Below are positions 29,753-37,722 of a DNA stretch of 39,816 bases, in pieces. The first letter of the stretch is position 1. The number at the start of each line of letters is the position of its first letter. The position numbers and the translations under genes were made by a program. The notes beneath the pieces are model-generated. The model had not been told where the DNA came from, ran no database searches, and was given only the letters and a program-made list of their open reading frames with translations. The DNA comes from Verrucomicrobiota bacterium (GTDB lineage: Bacteria; Verrucomicrobiota; Verrucomicrobiia; Chthoniobacterales; UBA10450), in NCBI GenBank assembly GCA_003219195.1, contig QHPX01000084.1, positions 13,611-53,426 of the forward strand. Direction: 5' to 3'.

Positions 29753-30922
29753 TCACGGATGGATTCGGTTCGGTGAACGCGGAAAAATTTGCGCACCACT
29801 GGCAAATGTTTGGAGCACTTCGAGTTTTTGCGAGAGGACCACAAAATCCGCGTCTGCTCCCACCGCGAGACGTCCTTTCGTTTCCAGACGGATCGCGCGA
29901 GCGGGATTCTCCGTCGCCATCGCGATCGCTTCGTGCAGCGGTAGATCGACATCTCGAACGAGAGTGCGAACAAGATCGATCATGCGTGACGCGCTGCCGG
30001 CCAGCGCCGAACCATCGGCGAGAACACAAACGGCTCCCTTCACAATGCAATCGCGACCGTAAAGCGAGAACTGCGATCCTTCCGCTAAACCGGCGCCCGC
30101 GATTGCGTCGGTCACCAGGCAAATTCCGGCCGCTCCTTTTGCGCGATACAACATTTTCATCAACGTCGGGGAAACATGATGACCGTCCGCGATTAACTCG
30201 CAATTAGTCTCCGGCTCGCTCAAGGCGAATTCGAGTAAGCCCGCGACACAATAAATGCCGCGTCGGCGCGCGCTCGACATGCAATTGAATGTGTGCGTTA
30301 CACTCCGCATGCCGCGGGCGAAGGCGGCACGCGCGTCGTCGTCCCACGCATCGCTGTGACCCCCGCTCACGCTGATTTTTCGTGCGTGAAATTGAGCGAT
30401 CGCTTCGATCGCGCCTGGAAGCTCCGGTGCCAGCGTGACGCGTTTGATCACGTCCGCGTATTCGAGCAATTGCGCGATCGAGTCCGGACTTGGTTCACGA
30501 ATAAATTCCTCGCGTTGCGCGCCGCGTTTGTTTTTTGAAATGAACGGGCCCTCCACGTGAACGCCGGCGATCTGTTTGATCGAAGATCGACAATCACGAA
30601 CCGCGCTCAGGACATCGACAATGGCGGCGATCGGCGCCGTCGCAGTTGTCAGCAAAAGTGATGTCGTGCCGCCGCCAGCGTGGAAATCACAGATGGCGCG
30701 AAAAGCTTCCGTTGAAGCTTCCATGCTGTCGCGTCCAACCGCCCCGTGCACGTGAAGATCGACAAACCCCGGCGCGAGATAATTTCCGTCAAGATCGATA
30801 ATGTTCTTCTCGCGCCGATCGGTTCGCTCACGAAGATCGACAATTTTTCCGTTCTCGACCACAGCGTCGATCCCGTCCCGGATTCCGTCGGGAAAAATGC
30901 AGCGCGAATTTGTGAAGATCAT
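29753..30922 (-). CDS. nagA: N-acetylglucosamine-6-phosphate deacetylase NagA
   Basis: About 389 residues of the amidohydrolase superfamily, hydrolysing GlcNAc-6-P to GlcN-6-P plus acetate. Metal and substrate motifs are present: APGFVDLHVHGAVGRD near the N-terminus, IAGVHVEGPFISKNKRGA with the metal-binding Glu, SVSGGHSDA, THTFNCMSSARRR, ELIADGHHVSP, and catalytic Asp in LVTDAIAGAG. The preferred ATG at 30922 gives MIFTNSRCIFPDG; a longer in-frame extension to 31060 runs antisense into the flavoprotein gene. It would act immediately after the MurK/MurQ-type fusion in the recycling of cell-wall amino sugars, although it is 22 kb away. It is divergent from the flavoprotein gene with a 57-nt gap. 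Four copies or near-copies of the 13-mer lie in or near this gene. Confidence 0.92.
   Translation of the reverse strand: MIFTNSRCIFPDGIRDGIDAVVENGKIVDLRERTDRREKNIIDLDGNYLAPGFVDLHVHGAVGRDSMEASTEAFRAICDFHAGGGTTSLLLTTATAPIAAIVDVLSAVRDCRSSIKQIAGVHVEGPFISKNKRGAQREEFIREPSPDSIAQLLEYADVIKRVTLAPELPGAIEAIAQFHARKISVSGGHSDAWDDDARAAFARGMRSVTHTFNCMSSARRRGIYCVAGLLEFALSEPETNCELIADGHHVSPTLMKMLYRAKGAAGICLVTDAIAGAGLAEGSQFSLYGRDCIVKGAVCVLADGSALAGSASRMIDLVRTLVRDVDLPLHEAIAMATENPARAIRLETKGRLAVGADADFVVLSQKLEVLQTFASGAQIFPRSPNRIHP
30583..30595 (-). repeat. Dispersed 13-mer GATTGTCGATCTT, exact copy
   Basis: Exact copy in nagA, reading along the gene's sense strand but in a frame giving Asp-Cys-Arg-Ser. One-mismatch copies at 30755-30767 and 30833-30845 in the same gene read Val-Asp-Leu. 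Confidence 0.7.
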
Positions 30923-30979
30923 TTCTATTCGGAACACAATTGCGTTTGCGACCGGCAAAGTCCATTCTGTCTGTTGGCA

Positions 30980-32521
30980 ATGAACTTCGATTACGATGTC
31001 GTGATCATCGGCGGGGCGTTTTCCGGGGCGGCGACTGCGCTCATGTTGAAACGGAAACACCCGTCCGCGCGGGTGCTCATTATTGAAAAGATGGCCGAAT
31101 TCGACCGCAAGGTGGGCGAATCAACCACCGAAGTGAGCAGTTGTTACATGACGCGCGTTCTGGGTCTTACCCGTCATCTCGGCCACCATCAAATTGGAAA
31201 ACAGGGGCTGCGATTTTGGTTCTGCAAGGCGCCGGACCAGCGCTTCGACGACTGCGTTGAGATTGGAACGCGTTATCAATCGCGACTGCAAACGTTTCAG
31301 GTGGATCGAGCAAAACTGGACTCGCATCTGCTTGAGCGCGCGGTGGAATCCGGCTGCGATCTTTGGCGTCCGGCAAAGGTGACGAAGTGCGACCTGAACG
31401 GCGCTAACGGACAAACGCTGAATGCCGTTGTCGATATTGACGAGCGAACGGTGCGCTGCCGCTGGGTTGTCGATGCAACCGGACGGGCAGCCATGTTTTC
31501 TCGCAAGCTCGGCCATTTTCGCCAGAACAATGAACACCCGATCAACGCCGTGTGGGCGCGATTTAGCGGCGTGAAGGATTGGGATAGTTACGAGTGGCGC
31601 GAACGTTTTCCCGATTACGCGGCGGCATGCCGCACCGCCCGCTCATGGGCGACGAACCATCTCATGGGACATGGCTGGTGGTGCTGGATCATTCCACTGC
31701 ACGGCGGCGATGTCAGTGCTGGAATCGTTTACGACAGCCGTATCTTCAAACTTCCCGAAGGATCGAGCCTGGGCGAACGCTTGCACGCACACATTCTCAG
31801 CAATCCGATTGGCCGCGAGATCTTCGGCGCCGCGCGGGTCATCGAGGGCGATGTGCATGCCTTGTCGATGCTGCCGTATCATAGTGAAAAAGTTTGCGAC
31901 GACGGCTGGGCGGCAGTGGGTGACGCGGCCGGTTTTCTCGATCCACTTTACAGTCCGGGTCTCGACTTGTGCGCCTACACAAGTTATTACGTGGCCGATC
32001 TTCTCGCCTGCCACTTGAGAGGAGAAGATGTGGCGCCACGTCTCCGCCAGTATAACGAGCACTATCCAGTGATGTATCGCTTTTGGTTCGAAGGGCTCTA
32101 CAAAGACAAATACTATTATATGGGCGACGCCGAGCTGATGTCGCCCGCCCTGCCCCTCGACGTTCGCGTTTATTACATCGGTCTGGCCATTCCCGCCTAT
32201 AAAAATCCGGAACGCGCGCTGCTCGATCTTCCCTTTCAAGGCCGGCCCGGCCGAATCGCCGCGGCAGTGGTCAAATTTTATCAGAGCCGGCTGGTGACGC
32301 TGGGCAAACGGCGATGGGCCACCGGTTACCACGGAAAAAACAACGCCGGTTGGAGAGAGCTTTACACTGGATTTTCGCCGGATTTCAGCCTTCGAAAGCT
32401 AATGCGCAAAGGGCTTTTCCGCTGGTGGAAAGCGGAACTCACGAACTTGAGATTGATGTTCGCTTCGCCTGCACGTGTGCCGGCGGCGGAGAGCTCCGCG
32501 CCCGCGCCGGTCGAAGCTTGA
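30980..32521 (+). CDS. Flavin-dependent monooxygenase/halogenase-like protein
   Basis: A 513-residue FAD enzyme. The dinucleotide-binding loop reads YDVVIIGGAFSGAATALML and the next conserved element is RKVGESTTEVSSCYM, with the GEST motif of flavin-dependent halogenases. The signature WxWxIP is present as WCWIIP (residues about 234-239), and the second FAD motif is AVGDAAGFLDPLYSPGLD (about 312-329). The family includes tryptophan and pyrrole halogenases but also non-halogenating monooxygenases and geranylgeranyl reductases. WxWxIP supports the halogenase-like branch; I cannot show the catalytic lysine by eye. It is followed by an LpxL-like acyltransferase 19 nt downstream, so the two form an operon. 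This pairing resembles lipid or pigment tailoring loci. Substrate is unknown. Confidence 0.75.
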   Translation: MNFDYDVVIIGGAFSGAATALMLKRKHPSARVLIIEKMAEFDRKVGESTTEVSSCYMTRVLGLTRHLGHHQIGKQGLRFWFCKAPDQRFDDCVEIGTRYQSRLQTFQVDRAKLDSHLLERAVESGCDLWRPAKVTKCDLNGANGQTLNAVVDIDERTVRCRWVVDATGRAAMFSRKLGHFRQNNEHPINAVWARFSGVKDWDSYEWRERFPDYAAACRTARSWATNHLMGHGWWCWIIPLHGGDVSAGIVYDSRIFKLPEGSSLGERLHAHILSNPIGREIFGAARVIEGDVHALSMLPYHSEKVCDDGWAAVGDAAGFLDPLYSPGLDLCAYTSYYVADLLACHLRGEDVAPRLRQYNEHYPVMYRFWFEGLYKDKYYYMGDAELMSPALPLDVRVYYIGLAIPAYKNPERALLDLPFQGRPGRIAAAVVKFYQSRLVTLGKRRWATGYHGKNNAGWRELYTGFSPDFSLRKLMRKGLFRWWKAELTNLRLMFASPARVPAAESSAPAPVEA

Positions 32522-32540
32522 GCGAATCGGCGCCGGCGGA

Positions 32541-33464
32541 ATGAGCAAAGCCCGGCGATGGTGGCACGGATTCGCGGTGCAGGGAGTTCAGTGGAGGATA
32601 TTCGTCGACTGGGCAATTCTTAATGTGCCATCCTGGTTTCATCCGGCATTGGTTTGGATGGGGACTTTTGTTTTTTTCTTCTTCGCCGGCCGCGCGCGCA
32701 AAACAACGCTTCGTCATTTGCGCATTGTTCTTCCGGGTTCATCGCGGCTGGTAAATTACTCGAGGGTCTTTCGGATATTCTCGAATTTTGGTTGGACGCT
32801 GGCCGACGCGGCCGTTTATCGGCTGCAAAAGCCCGCGTTCACTTACGAACTCGAAGGCGAAGCTTATTTGCGAGAACTCACATCCGCGCAGGGCGCCATT
32901 GTTCTCACCGCGCACATGGGAAATTACAATCTCGGTGCCGCGCTCTTCGCGCAAAAGTTCGATCGCCATCTGCGCATGGTGCGTGCGCCGGAGCCGGACG
33001 CGCTTAGCGCGCAACATGTCGATCTTTCATTACACGAAGCAAGCGCCGGCGGAGTGCAAGTCGGTTACAGCAGCAATAGTACTTCACTCGCGCTCGATCT
33101 CCTGAACGCATTGCGCAACGGTGAGATCATTTCCATCCAGGGCGACCGCGTCATTGGCGATGTCGCGACATCGCCGGTCAAACTTTTCGGCCACAAAGCG
33201 TTTTTACCGACTGGGCCTTTCGTTCTTTCGTTCATGACACAAAAACCGATCTACCCGCTGTTCATCGTGCGCTCTGGATACCGCAAGTACAAGATCATCG
33301 CCTGCGCACCAATCGTGGGTTCGCGCAATCAGACCCGCGAAGAAGAAATGGCGGAGGCAATGCGCCGCTGGACGGAGGTTCTGGAAGAACAGGTTAGGGC
33401 TTACTGGGAGCAATGGTACGCGTTTACACCGGTATTTGCGGACCGAACGGCTAGTACGGATTAA
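32541..33464 (+). CDS. LpxL/HtrB-like lysophospholipid acyltransferase
   Basis: About 307 residues from the ATG at 32541, which follows a GGCGGA ribosome-binding stretch. One N-terminal membrane helix (WFHPALVWMGTFVFFFFAG) is followed by the LPLAT fold. The acyltransferase motif is ivlTAHMGNYNLGA, where the usual HxxxxD/E has become His-x4-Asn. Downstream are GEIISIQGDRVIGDVAT and FLPTGPFVLSFMTQKPIYPLFIV, the second and third LPLAT motifs. LpxL-type enzymes acylate lipid A in the inner membrane; related proteins serve aryl polyene and other lipid loci. The change of the acidic residue makes the catalytic activity uncertain. The gene forms a pair with the upstream flavoprotein, and its end overlaps the convergent pilD remnant by 14 nt. 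Confidence 0.78.
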   Translation: MSKARRWWHGFAVQGVQWRIFVDWAILNVPSWFHPALVWMGTFVFFFFAGRARKTTLRHLRIVLPGSSRLVNYSRVFRIFSNFGWTLADAAVYRLQKPAFTYELEGEAYLRELTSAQGAIVLTAHMGNYNLGAALFAQKFDRHLRMVRAPEPDALSAQHVDLSLHEASAGGVQVGYSSNSTSLALDLLNALRNGEIISIQGDRVIGDVATSPVKLFGHKAFLPTGPFVLSFMTQKPIYPLFIVRSGYRKYKIIACAPIVGSRNQTREEEMAEAMRRWTEVLEEQVRAYWEQWYAFTPVFADRTASTD

Positions 33465-34465
33465 GGAACGCGAGATACCAGCGCGCAAACGCGTCGCCGA
33501 AAAACATCCAGGTCACAGCGCCAAAGGCGAGGTACGGGCCGAAAGGCAGTTTGGCCGACCAGACTCGTTTCCCGACCACCAGCGTAATCAATCCGACGAG
33601 CGAGCCGAGAAGCGAGCCGGCAAAAACACTGAACAACACGGCGCGCCATCCTAAAAATGCGCCGATTGCGGCAAGAAATTTCAAATCGCCACGGCCCATC
33701 GCCTCGCGTGGAATCTGAAGTTCGCGCACGATCCCTGAGATTTGCGCCACCTGATCGAGAGCCAGGACATCGTTTTCCACCGCGACGCGATCGTAATGGA
33801 AATGCAGGACCGTGTTTCCGTACGAGTGATTGTCAATCTTGGCTTCGTCGCAGTGCAACAAGAGGCGGTCCTTCTCACGCGCAAAATAGTCGCTCCACAA
33901 ACTTCGCTCGCTGCCGACCATGAAATCGGCGTCGTCGCCCTGTCTCGTCCAGGTAAATAAAGTTGGTGCGTCGAGACGAATTCTCTTTTTGCCAAACGCG
34001 ACCTTGCCCGCTTCCAGAACGATCAGAAGAATGAGATAGCCAAGCCCAGCCGCGAGCAAAGAACGAACTGCGGCCGCGATTCGCGAATCCGTGTTCATCA
34101 ATTCCGGTACGGCGAAGCTGGCGATGAGTCCCGCGATTGTTCCACCGATCGTCACCTGGTCGGGAATGATGAAATGTTCGAAATCGACAAACGTCGCGAC
34201 GACAACGAGCGAAATAAAGATCCAGTAAGCCATCGCCATTTGCCAGGAAAAGCTTTGCCAGATCGCCAGAAAGAGCAGTGCGGTAAACAACTCCACGGCA
34301 AAATAACGGAATGCTATTTTGGTACCGCAGTTTGCGCAGCGGCCGCGCAGCAGAAACCAGCTGATCAGCGGCAGATTCTGATGCGCGGGAATCGGCTTCT
34401 TGGATGGCGGCGCCAAGAACAAATGCAAACACGCCGAAGAGAAATTGGTAAACGGAATTGTCCAT
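33451..34465 (-). pseudogene. pilD: Prepilin peptidase (A24) with internal deletion/frameshift
   Basis: Type IV prepilin peptidase coding sequence. Translation should start at ATG 34465, 4 nt after the tatC stop and behind an AGGTGA ribosome-binding site, giving MDNSVYQFLFGVFAFVLGAAI. At about 34401-34404 the reading must switch frame to continue as KKPIPAHQNLPLISWFLLRG, RCANCGTKI and the membrane part. The family's GSFLNVxxYR stretch and the first CxxC, about 28 residues, are absent at the junction, so an 80-90 nt deletion of non-triplet length is implied. The catalytic aspartates remain (VDFEHFIIPDQ and MGRGDLKFL). About 100 soluble residues lie between them. If assembly is right, the protein is probably not functional; if not, it processes pilin leaders at the inner membrane. 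Confidence 0.72.
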
Positions 34466-34469
34466 GCAA

Positions 34470-35249
34470 TCACCTGGCCGTCGATGTCGCACGGCGCTCC
34501 ATCATCCACGCGATCCAGATGCAGCTTTCGTAAAGCAGGCACATCGGAAGTCCCATCGCGATCAAAGTTAAGAGGTCCGGCGCCGGGGCGATGATGGTAC
34601 CGAGAATAAGAATGAGCACGATTGCATAAGGCCTCGTGCGCGCCATGAATTTGTAAGTGACCAACCCGAAGCGGACGAGCGCCAAAACCACCACCGGCAA
34701 TTCAAAAGCGAGACCGAAGCCGAGCGTGAATCGCGTCACAAAAGAATAATACTGCTGTACGGTCCAGGCCGGCGTCCAACCCAGCGACTCGGTATCGCGG
34801 AAGAAAAAGAGGATCGTTTTCGGCAGCAACCAGAAATAACAAACCAGCACGCCGAGCAAAAAAAGCGCGAAGCTGACGAAAATCGCCGGGAGCAAAAAAC
34901 GCTTCTCTACCGCGGTGAGCGCGGGGAGAACAAATTCCGCCAGGAAATAGAGAAGTAGCGGAAAAGAAAGAACGATCCCGGCATAAAAGGCGAGGTGAAA
35001 CGAAATGACAATGGAATCAGTGATGCCGAGAGCGCGTAGCGCGCCGATTTTTTGATCGACATCGTGCAACGGCGCCTGCATCACCCGCACGAGGACCGAT
35101 CGAAATGCAAAGCAAATGACCATCGCCAGGACCAGAGCGATGGACATCTTGACGATTGTCCAGCGCAGGTCTTCCAGATGCTCGAGGAATGGCTTCGAGG
35201 TTTCGCTTTCCGGAAGCTCGCGAAATCTAAAAATGTCCCGCAGCGGCAT
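34470..35249 (-). CDS. tatC: Sec-independent protein translocase TatC
   Basis: A 259-residue, six-span inner-membrane protein that recognises twin-arginine signal peptides of folded proteins. The hallmark N-terminal motif is FLEHLEDLRWTIVK. Other family features are LVRVMQAPLHDVDQKIGALRALGITDSIVISFHLAFYAGIV, FVLPALTAVEKRFLLP, and the long FGLAFELPVVVLALVRFGLV segment. The ATG at 35249 gives MPLRDIFRFRELPESE; a TTG 15 nt earlier is an in-frame alternative. No tatA or tatB is in the window. It lies in the folB-argH-nudix-tatC-pilD run, 11 nt after the Nudix stop, and pilD begins 4 nt beyond it. Confidence 0.95.
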   Translation of the reverse strand: MPLRDIFRFRELPESETSKPFLEHLEDLRWTIVKMSIALVLAMVICFAFRSVLVRVMQAPLHDVDQKIGALRALGITDSIVISFHLAFYAGIVLSFPLLLYFLAEFVLPALTAVEKRFLLPAIFVSFALFLLGVLVCYFWLLPKTILFFFRDTESLGWTPAWTVQQYYSFVTRFTLGFGLAFELPVVVLALVRFGLVTYKFMARTRPYAIVLILILGTIIAPAPDLLTLIAMGLPMCLLYESCIWIAWMMERRATSTAR

Positions 35250-35260
35250 TAGTTGGACAA

Positions 35261-35872
35261 TCAATCACGCGAGTCGAGCGAAAGAAAACCATGCGCCGCC
35301 AGCTCTGCGCACATGGTCAGCGTGTTAGCGTCACGAATGTCGTTCTCAGCGATCATGCGCCGCAATTCCTCCGCGCTAAATTCGCGGCAATCGACAATCG
35401 ATTCCGTTTCATCGCGCGAGGAACCGGCAGACGACTCGACTGGCCGCACCAGGAAAAAGTAGCCATGTTCGTCGGTAAATCCGGGCGACGAGAAATAATG
35501 ACCGAGCGGCGTGACCTCGCCACCTTTGGCCAGTTCATAGCCGGTCTCTTCGCGAAGTTCACGCAGCGCGACTGCTTCAATTTCGCTTTCTTTCGCTTCG
35601 CCGGAATCATCGATTTGGCCGGCGGGCATTTCCCAAATTGCGGCACGGATCGGCACGCGTTCCTGGCGAATGAGGACGACTTTCCCATCACGTGTCATTG
35701 GCGCGACGATCACGGCGGCTTTGCGGCGAACCACTGTCCAGGTCAAAGGTTGTGGACGCGTTGGCGTTCGAACGTGGTCGGTTACGACTTCAAGATGCGA
35801 GTTCGCAAAATGGATTTCACTGCCAACCGTTTCCCAACCACCTCGATCCTCGACAAGCTTGCTTCGCCGCAC
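35261..35872 (-). CDS. NUDIX hydrolase (ADP-ribose pyrophosphatase type)
   Basis: A 203-residue NUDIX enzyme. The Nudix box GxxxxxExxxxxxxREUxEExGU reads from GEAKESEIEAVALRELREETGYEL, with all the metal-binding glutamates. The preceding VVLIRQERVPIRAAIWEMPAGQIDD pattern matches the ADP-ribose pyrophosphatase (NudF-like) group rather than MutT. It probably hydrolyses ADP-ribose or similar nucleoside diphosphate sugars to NMP plus sugar phosphate. The N-terminus is a beta-rich segment (GWETVGSEIHFANSHLEVVTDHV). It is third in the folB-argH-nudix-tatC-pilD run. Confidence 0.88.
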   Translation of the reverse strand: MRRSKLVEDRGGWETVGSEIHFANSHLEVVTDHVRTPTRPQPLTWTVVRRKAAVIVAPMTRDGKVVLIRQERVPIRAAIWEMPAGQIDDSGEAKESEIEAVALRELREETGYELAKGGEVTPLGHYFSSPGFTDEHGYFFLVRPVESSAGSSRDETESIVDCREFSAEELRRMIAENDIRDANTLTMCAELAAHGFLSLDSRD

Positions 35873-35910
35873 GCCGGAAGATTATGGAGCGAGAGATGAA
35901 AAGCGAATAG

Positions 35911-37275
35911 TTAGGTAGGGACGGACCTCCGGGCCGTCCGACTAATTCTTCGGCGCGCTCGGAGATCGCCCCTACCTCCGACAAGCTGCCCGCGCCAATG
36001 TTCGATTTGCGCGTCGACGTTCTCTGGTGATGGTGCGCCGATCGCACGCCGTGACGCCAGCGAGCGCCGAACGTCGAACACGTTTGCAACATCGACATCG
36101 AACAATGGCGAAAGCTTTTTGAGTTCCTGGCGAGGAACTTGATTGAGCGGCAACTTCGTTTTCGCGGCATGCGCCACAAGTTTGCCGACGGTCTCGTGCG
36201 CTTCGCGAAAAGGCGCTCCTTTCTTCACGAGATATTCCGCCAGGTCGGTGGCAAGAAGATTTGGATCGCCCGCGGCCGCTTCCATGCGGTCGCGATGAAT
36301 TTTGATTTCCGGCAACATTGCCGAAAACACTTCGAGCGCGGCGCGAACGGTGTCGACCGAATCGAAAAGCGCCTCCTTATCTTCCTGCATGTCGCGATTG
36401 TAAGAAGAGCGAAGCGCTTTCAACGTGGTCAAGATCGACATCAGATTTCCGTAGAGCCGGCCCGTCTTGCCCCGCGTCAACTCGGCCATGTCCGGATTTT
36501 TCTTTTGCGGCATCAAACTGGAGCCCGTGGAAAAAGCGTCGCTGAACTCGATAAAGCCGAATTCACTCGTGCTCCAAGCGATCAGATCTTCGCTCAAACG
36601 TGACAAATGCATTCCGACAATGGCAAGGCAGAAAAGGAATTCGCAGGCAAAATCGCGATCGCCGACAGCGTCGAGACTATTCTGACTGACGCGCGCGAAA
36701 CCAAGCTGACGCGCAATCGATTGTCGATCTAAGACGATGGTCGATCCCGCGAGCGCGCCGGAACCAAGCGGAAGAACATCAGTTCGAGTCCGGCAATCGC
36801 GGAGGCGTTCGAGATCGCGCTCGAATGCTTCGATTTGGGCGAGCAGGTAATGCGAGAAAAAGATCGGCTGCGCCCGCTGCAAGTGGGTGTAGCCCGGCAT
36901 AACAACTTCGACGTGCTGGCCGGCGAGATGGAGTAATGCGGTTTGCAGTGAGCGAAGACGGGCGCCAATCTCCGCGATTTCGGCTTTCACATAAAGCCGC
37001 AGATCGAGCGCGACTTGATCGTTGCGACTGCGCGCGGTGTGAAGTTTCCCCCCGGCGGCCCCAATCCGTTTCGTGAGGGCGGCTTCGATGTTCATATGCA
37101 CGTCTTCGGACGATTCGTCCCACCGAAATTTTCCACTTTCGATCTCCACCTTGATCGCGCGCAGTCCATTGTCGACGGCGATGTCGTGCCGATAAAGCCG
37201 CCAATCGAATGAAACCGATGCACCGTAACGTTGCGCTACCTCCGCCATCGGCTTGTTGAATCTTCCTTTGCGCAT
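35911..37275 (-). CDS. argH: Argininosuccinate lyase, shortened N-terminal region
   Basis: A 454-residue protein with clear ArgH signatures: KLHTARSRNDQVALDLRLY, MPGYTHLQRAQPIFFSHYLLA, the GSSLMPQKKNPDMAEL signature and NRDMQEDKEALFDSVDT. It cleaves argininosuccinate to arginine and fumarate, the last step of arginine synthesis. At residues 33-36 the family's conserved DIxGSxAH-type stretch and the following helix, about 25 residues, are missing in frame; the protein jumps from RLYRHDIA to GLRAIKVEIESGKF. That region helps bind substrate, so activity is in doubt. The C-terminal tail (RGDLRARRRISRTARRSVPT) is encoded by a palindromic repeat rather than family sequence. It starts 3 nt after folB. 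The near-copy of the 13-mer at 36719-36730 is read as Asp-Arg-Gln-Ser. Confidence 0.9.
   Translation of the reverse strand: MRKGRFNKPMAEVAQRYGASVSFDWRLYRHDIAVDNGLRAIKVEIESGKFRWDESSEDVHMNIEAALTKRIGAAGGKLHTARSRNDQVALDLRLYVKAEIAEIGARLRSLQTALLHLAGQHVEVVMPGYTHLQRAQPIFFSHYLLAQIEAFERDLERLRDCRTRTDVLPLGSGALAGSTIVLDRQSIARQLGFARVSQNSLDAVGDRDFACEFLFCLAIVGMHLSRLSEDLIAWSTSEFGFIEFSDAFSTGSSLMPQKKNPDMAELTRGKTGRLYGNLMSILTTLKALRSSYNRDMQEDKEALFDSVDTVRAALEVFSAMLPEIKIHRDRMEAAAGDPNLLATDLAEYLVKKGAPFREAHETVGKLVAHAAKTKLPLNQVPRQELKKLSPLFDVDVANVFDVRRSLASRRAIGAPSPENVDAQIEHWRGQLVGGRGDLRARRRISRTARRSVPT
35912..35985. repeat. Palindromic repeat overlapping the argH 3' end
   Basis: Two arms, each beginning GGTAGGG, face each other around an AATT-rich centre: one at about 35916-35940, with CGGACCTCCGGGCCGTCCG, and one at about 35950-35979, whose reverse complement begins GGTAGGGGCGATCTCCGAG. 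Each arm contains a smaller inverted repeat. The layout is REP-like and supplies the last 20 or so codons of argH. Confidence 0.6.
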
Positions 37276-37278
37276 TGG

Positions 37279-37659
37279 TCAGCCAGCCGGCCGGGTTCGC
37301 GTCACCGTGACAGAAACATAATCGACATCCGGCAAAACAAATTTGCGCAGCTCAATCTCGATCTTTTGGATGGAGAACATTTGAAGTAAATGCGCGGCGA
37401 GACCCGCAGCCAATGTTTCGATGAGCTTATCGGATCGAGTGGCAACAAATGTTTTCGTCTCGGCGCAAACCTCCGAGTAGCTCGCCGTCTTGACGATGTG
37501 ATCATGCAGTTCCTCGGCCGCTCGTTGAGGCCAGAACGTGATGCTCGCGGTCAAGCGTTGTGACGCGGCGCGCTCTTTTTCAGGAACGCCAACATGCGCA
37601 GCCAATTCCAACTGCTCGATGTGGATCCGATCGGAAAATAGATTTGTCTCTTTGGGCAT
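37279..37659 (-). CDS. folB: Dihydroneopterin aldolase FolB
   Basis: About 126 residues from the ATG at 37659; a TTG at 37671 is a possible alternative. The protein follows the FolB pattern: DRIHIEQLELAAHVGVPEKERAASQRL with the catalytic Glu in PEKERA, the TASYSEVCAETKTFV segment, KLIETLAAGLAAHLLQMF, and the catalytic Lys in IEIELRKFVLPDVDYVSVTVTRTR. The usual KPxA after the lysine is KFVL, a mild departure. It converts dihydroneopterin to 6-hydroxymethyl-dihydropterin in folate synthesis. It heads the run folB-argH-nudix-tatC-pilD; argH begins 3 nt beyond its stop. The cyclase/TPR gene lies 63 nt upstream on the same strand. Confidence 0.86.
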   Translation of the reverse strand: MPKETNLFSDRIHIEQLELAAHVGVPEKERAASQRLTASITFWPQRAAEELHDHIVKTASYSEVCAETKTFVATRSDKLIETLAAGLAAHLLQMFSIQKIEIELRKFVLPDVDYVSVTVTRTRPAG

Positions 37660-37722
37660 GTCGGGAATCAAAGTCGCTGCGTCGTCGATCAGAGCAAGAT
37701 TCGTCCGGTCGCCCGGTTTTGC

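Noticed and set aside
33690-34400. Second active gene in the other frame of pilD
   Set aside because: Beyond the first 21 codons the alternative frame loses membrane character and shows no domain; the frame change at about 34402 explains it.
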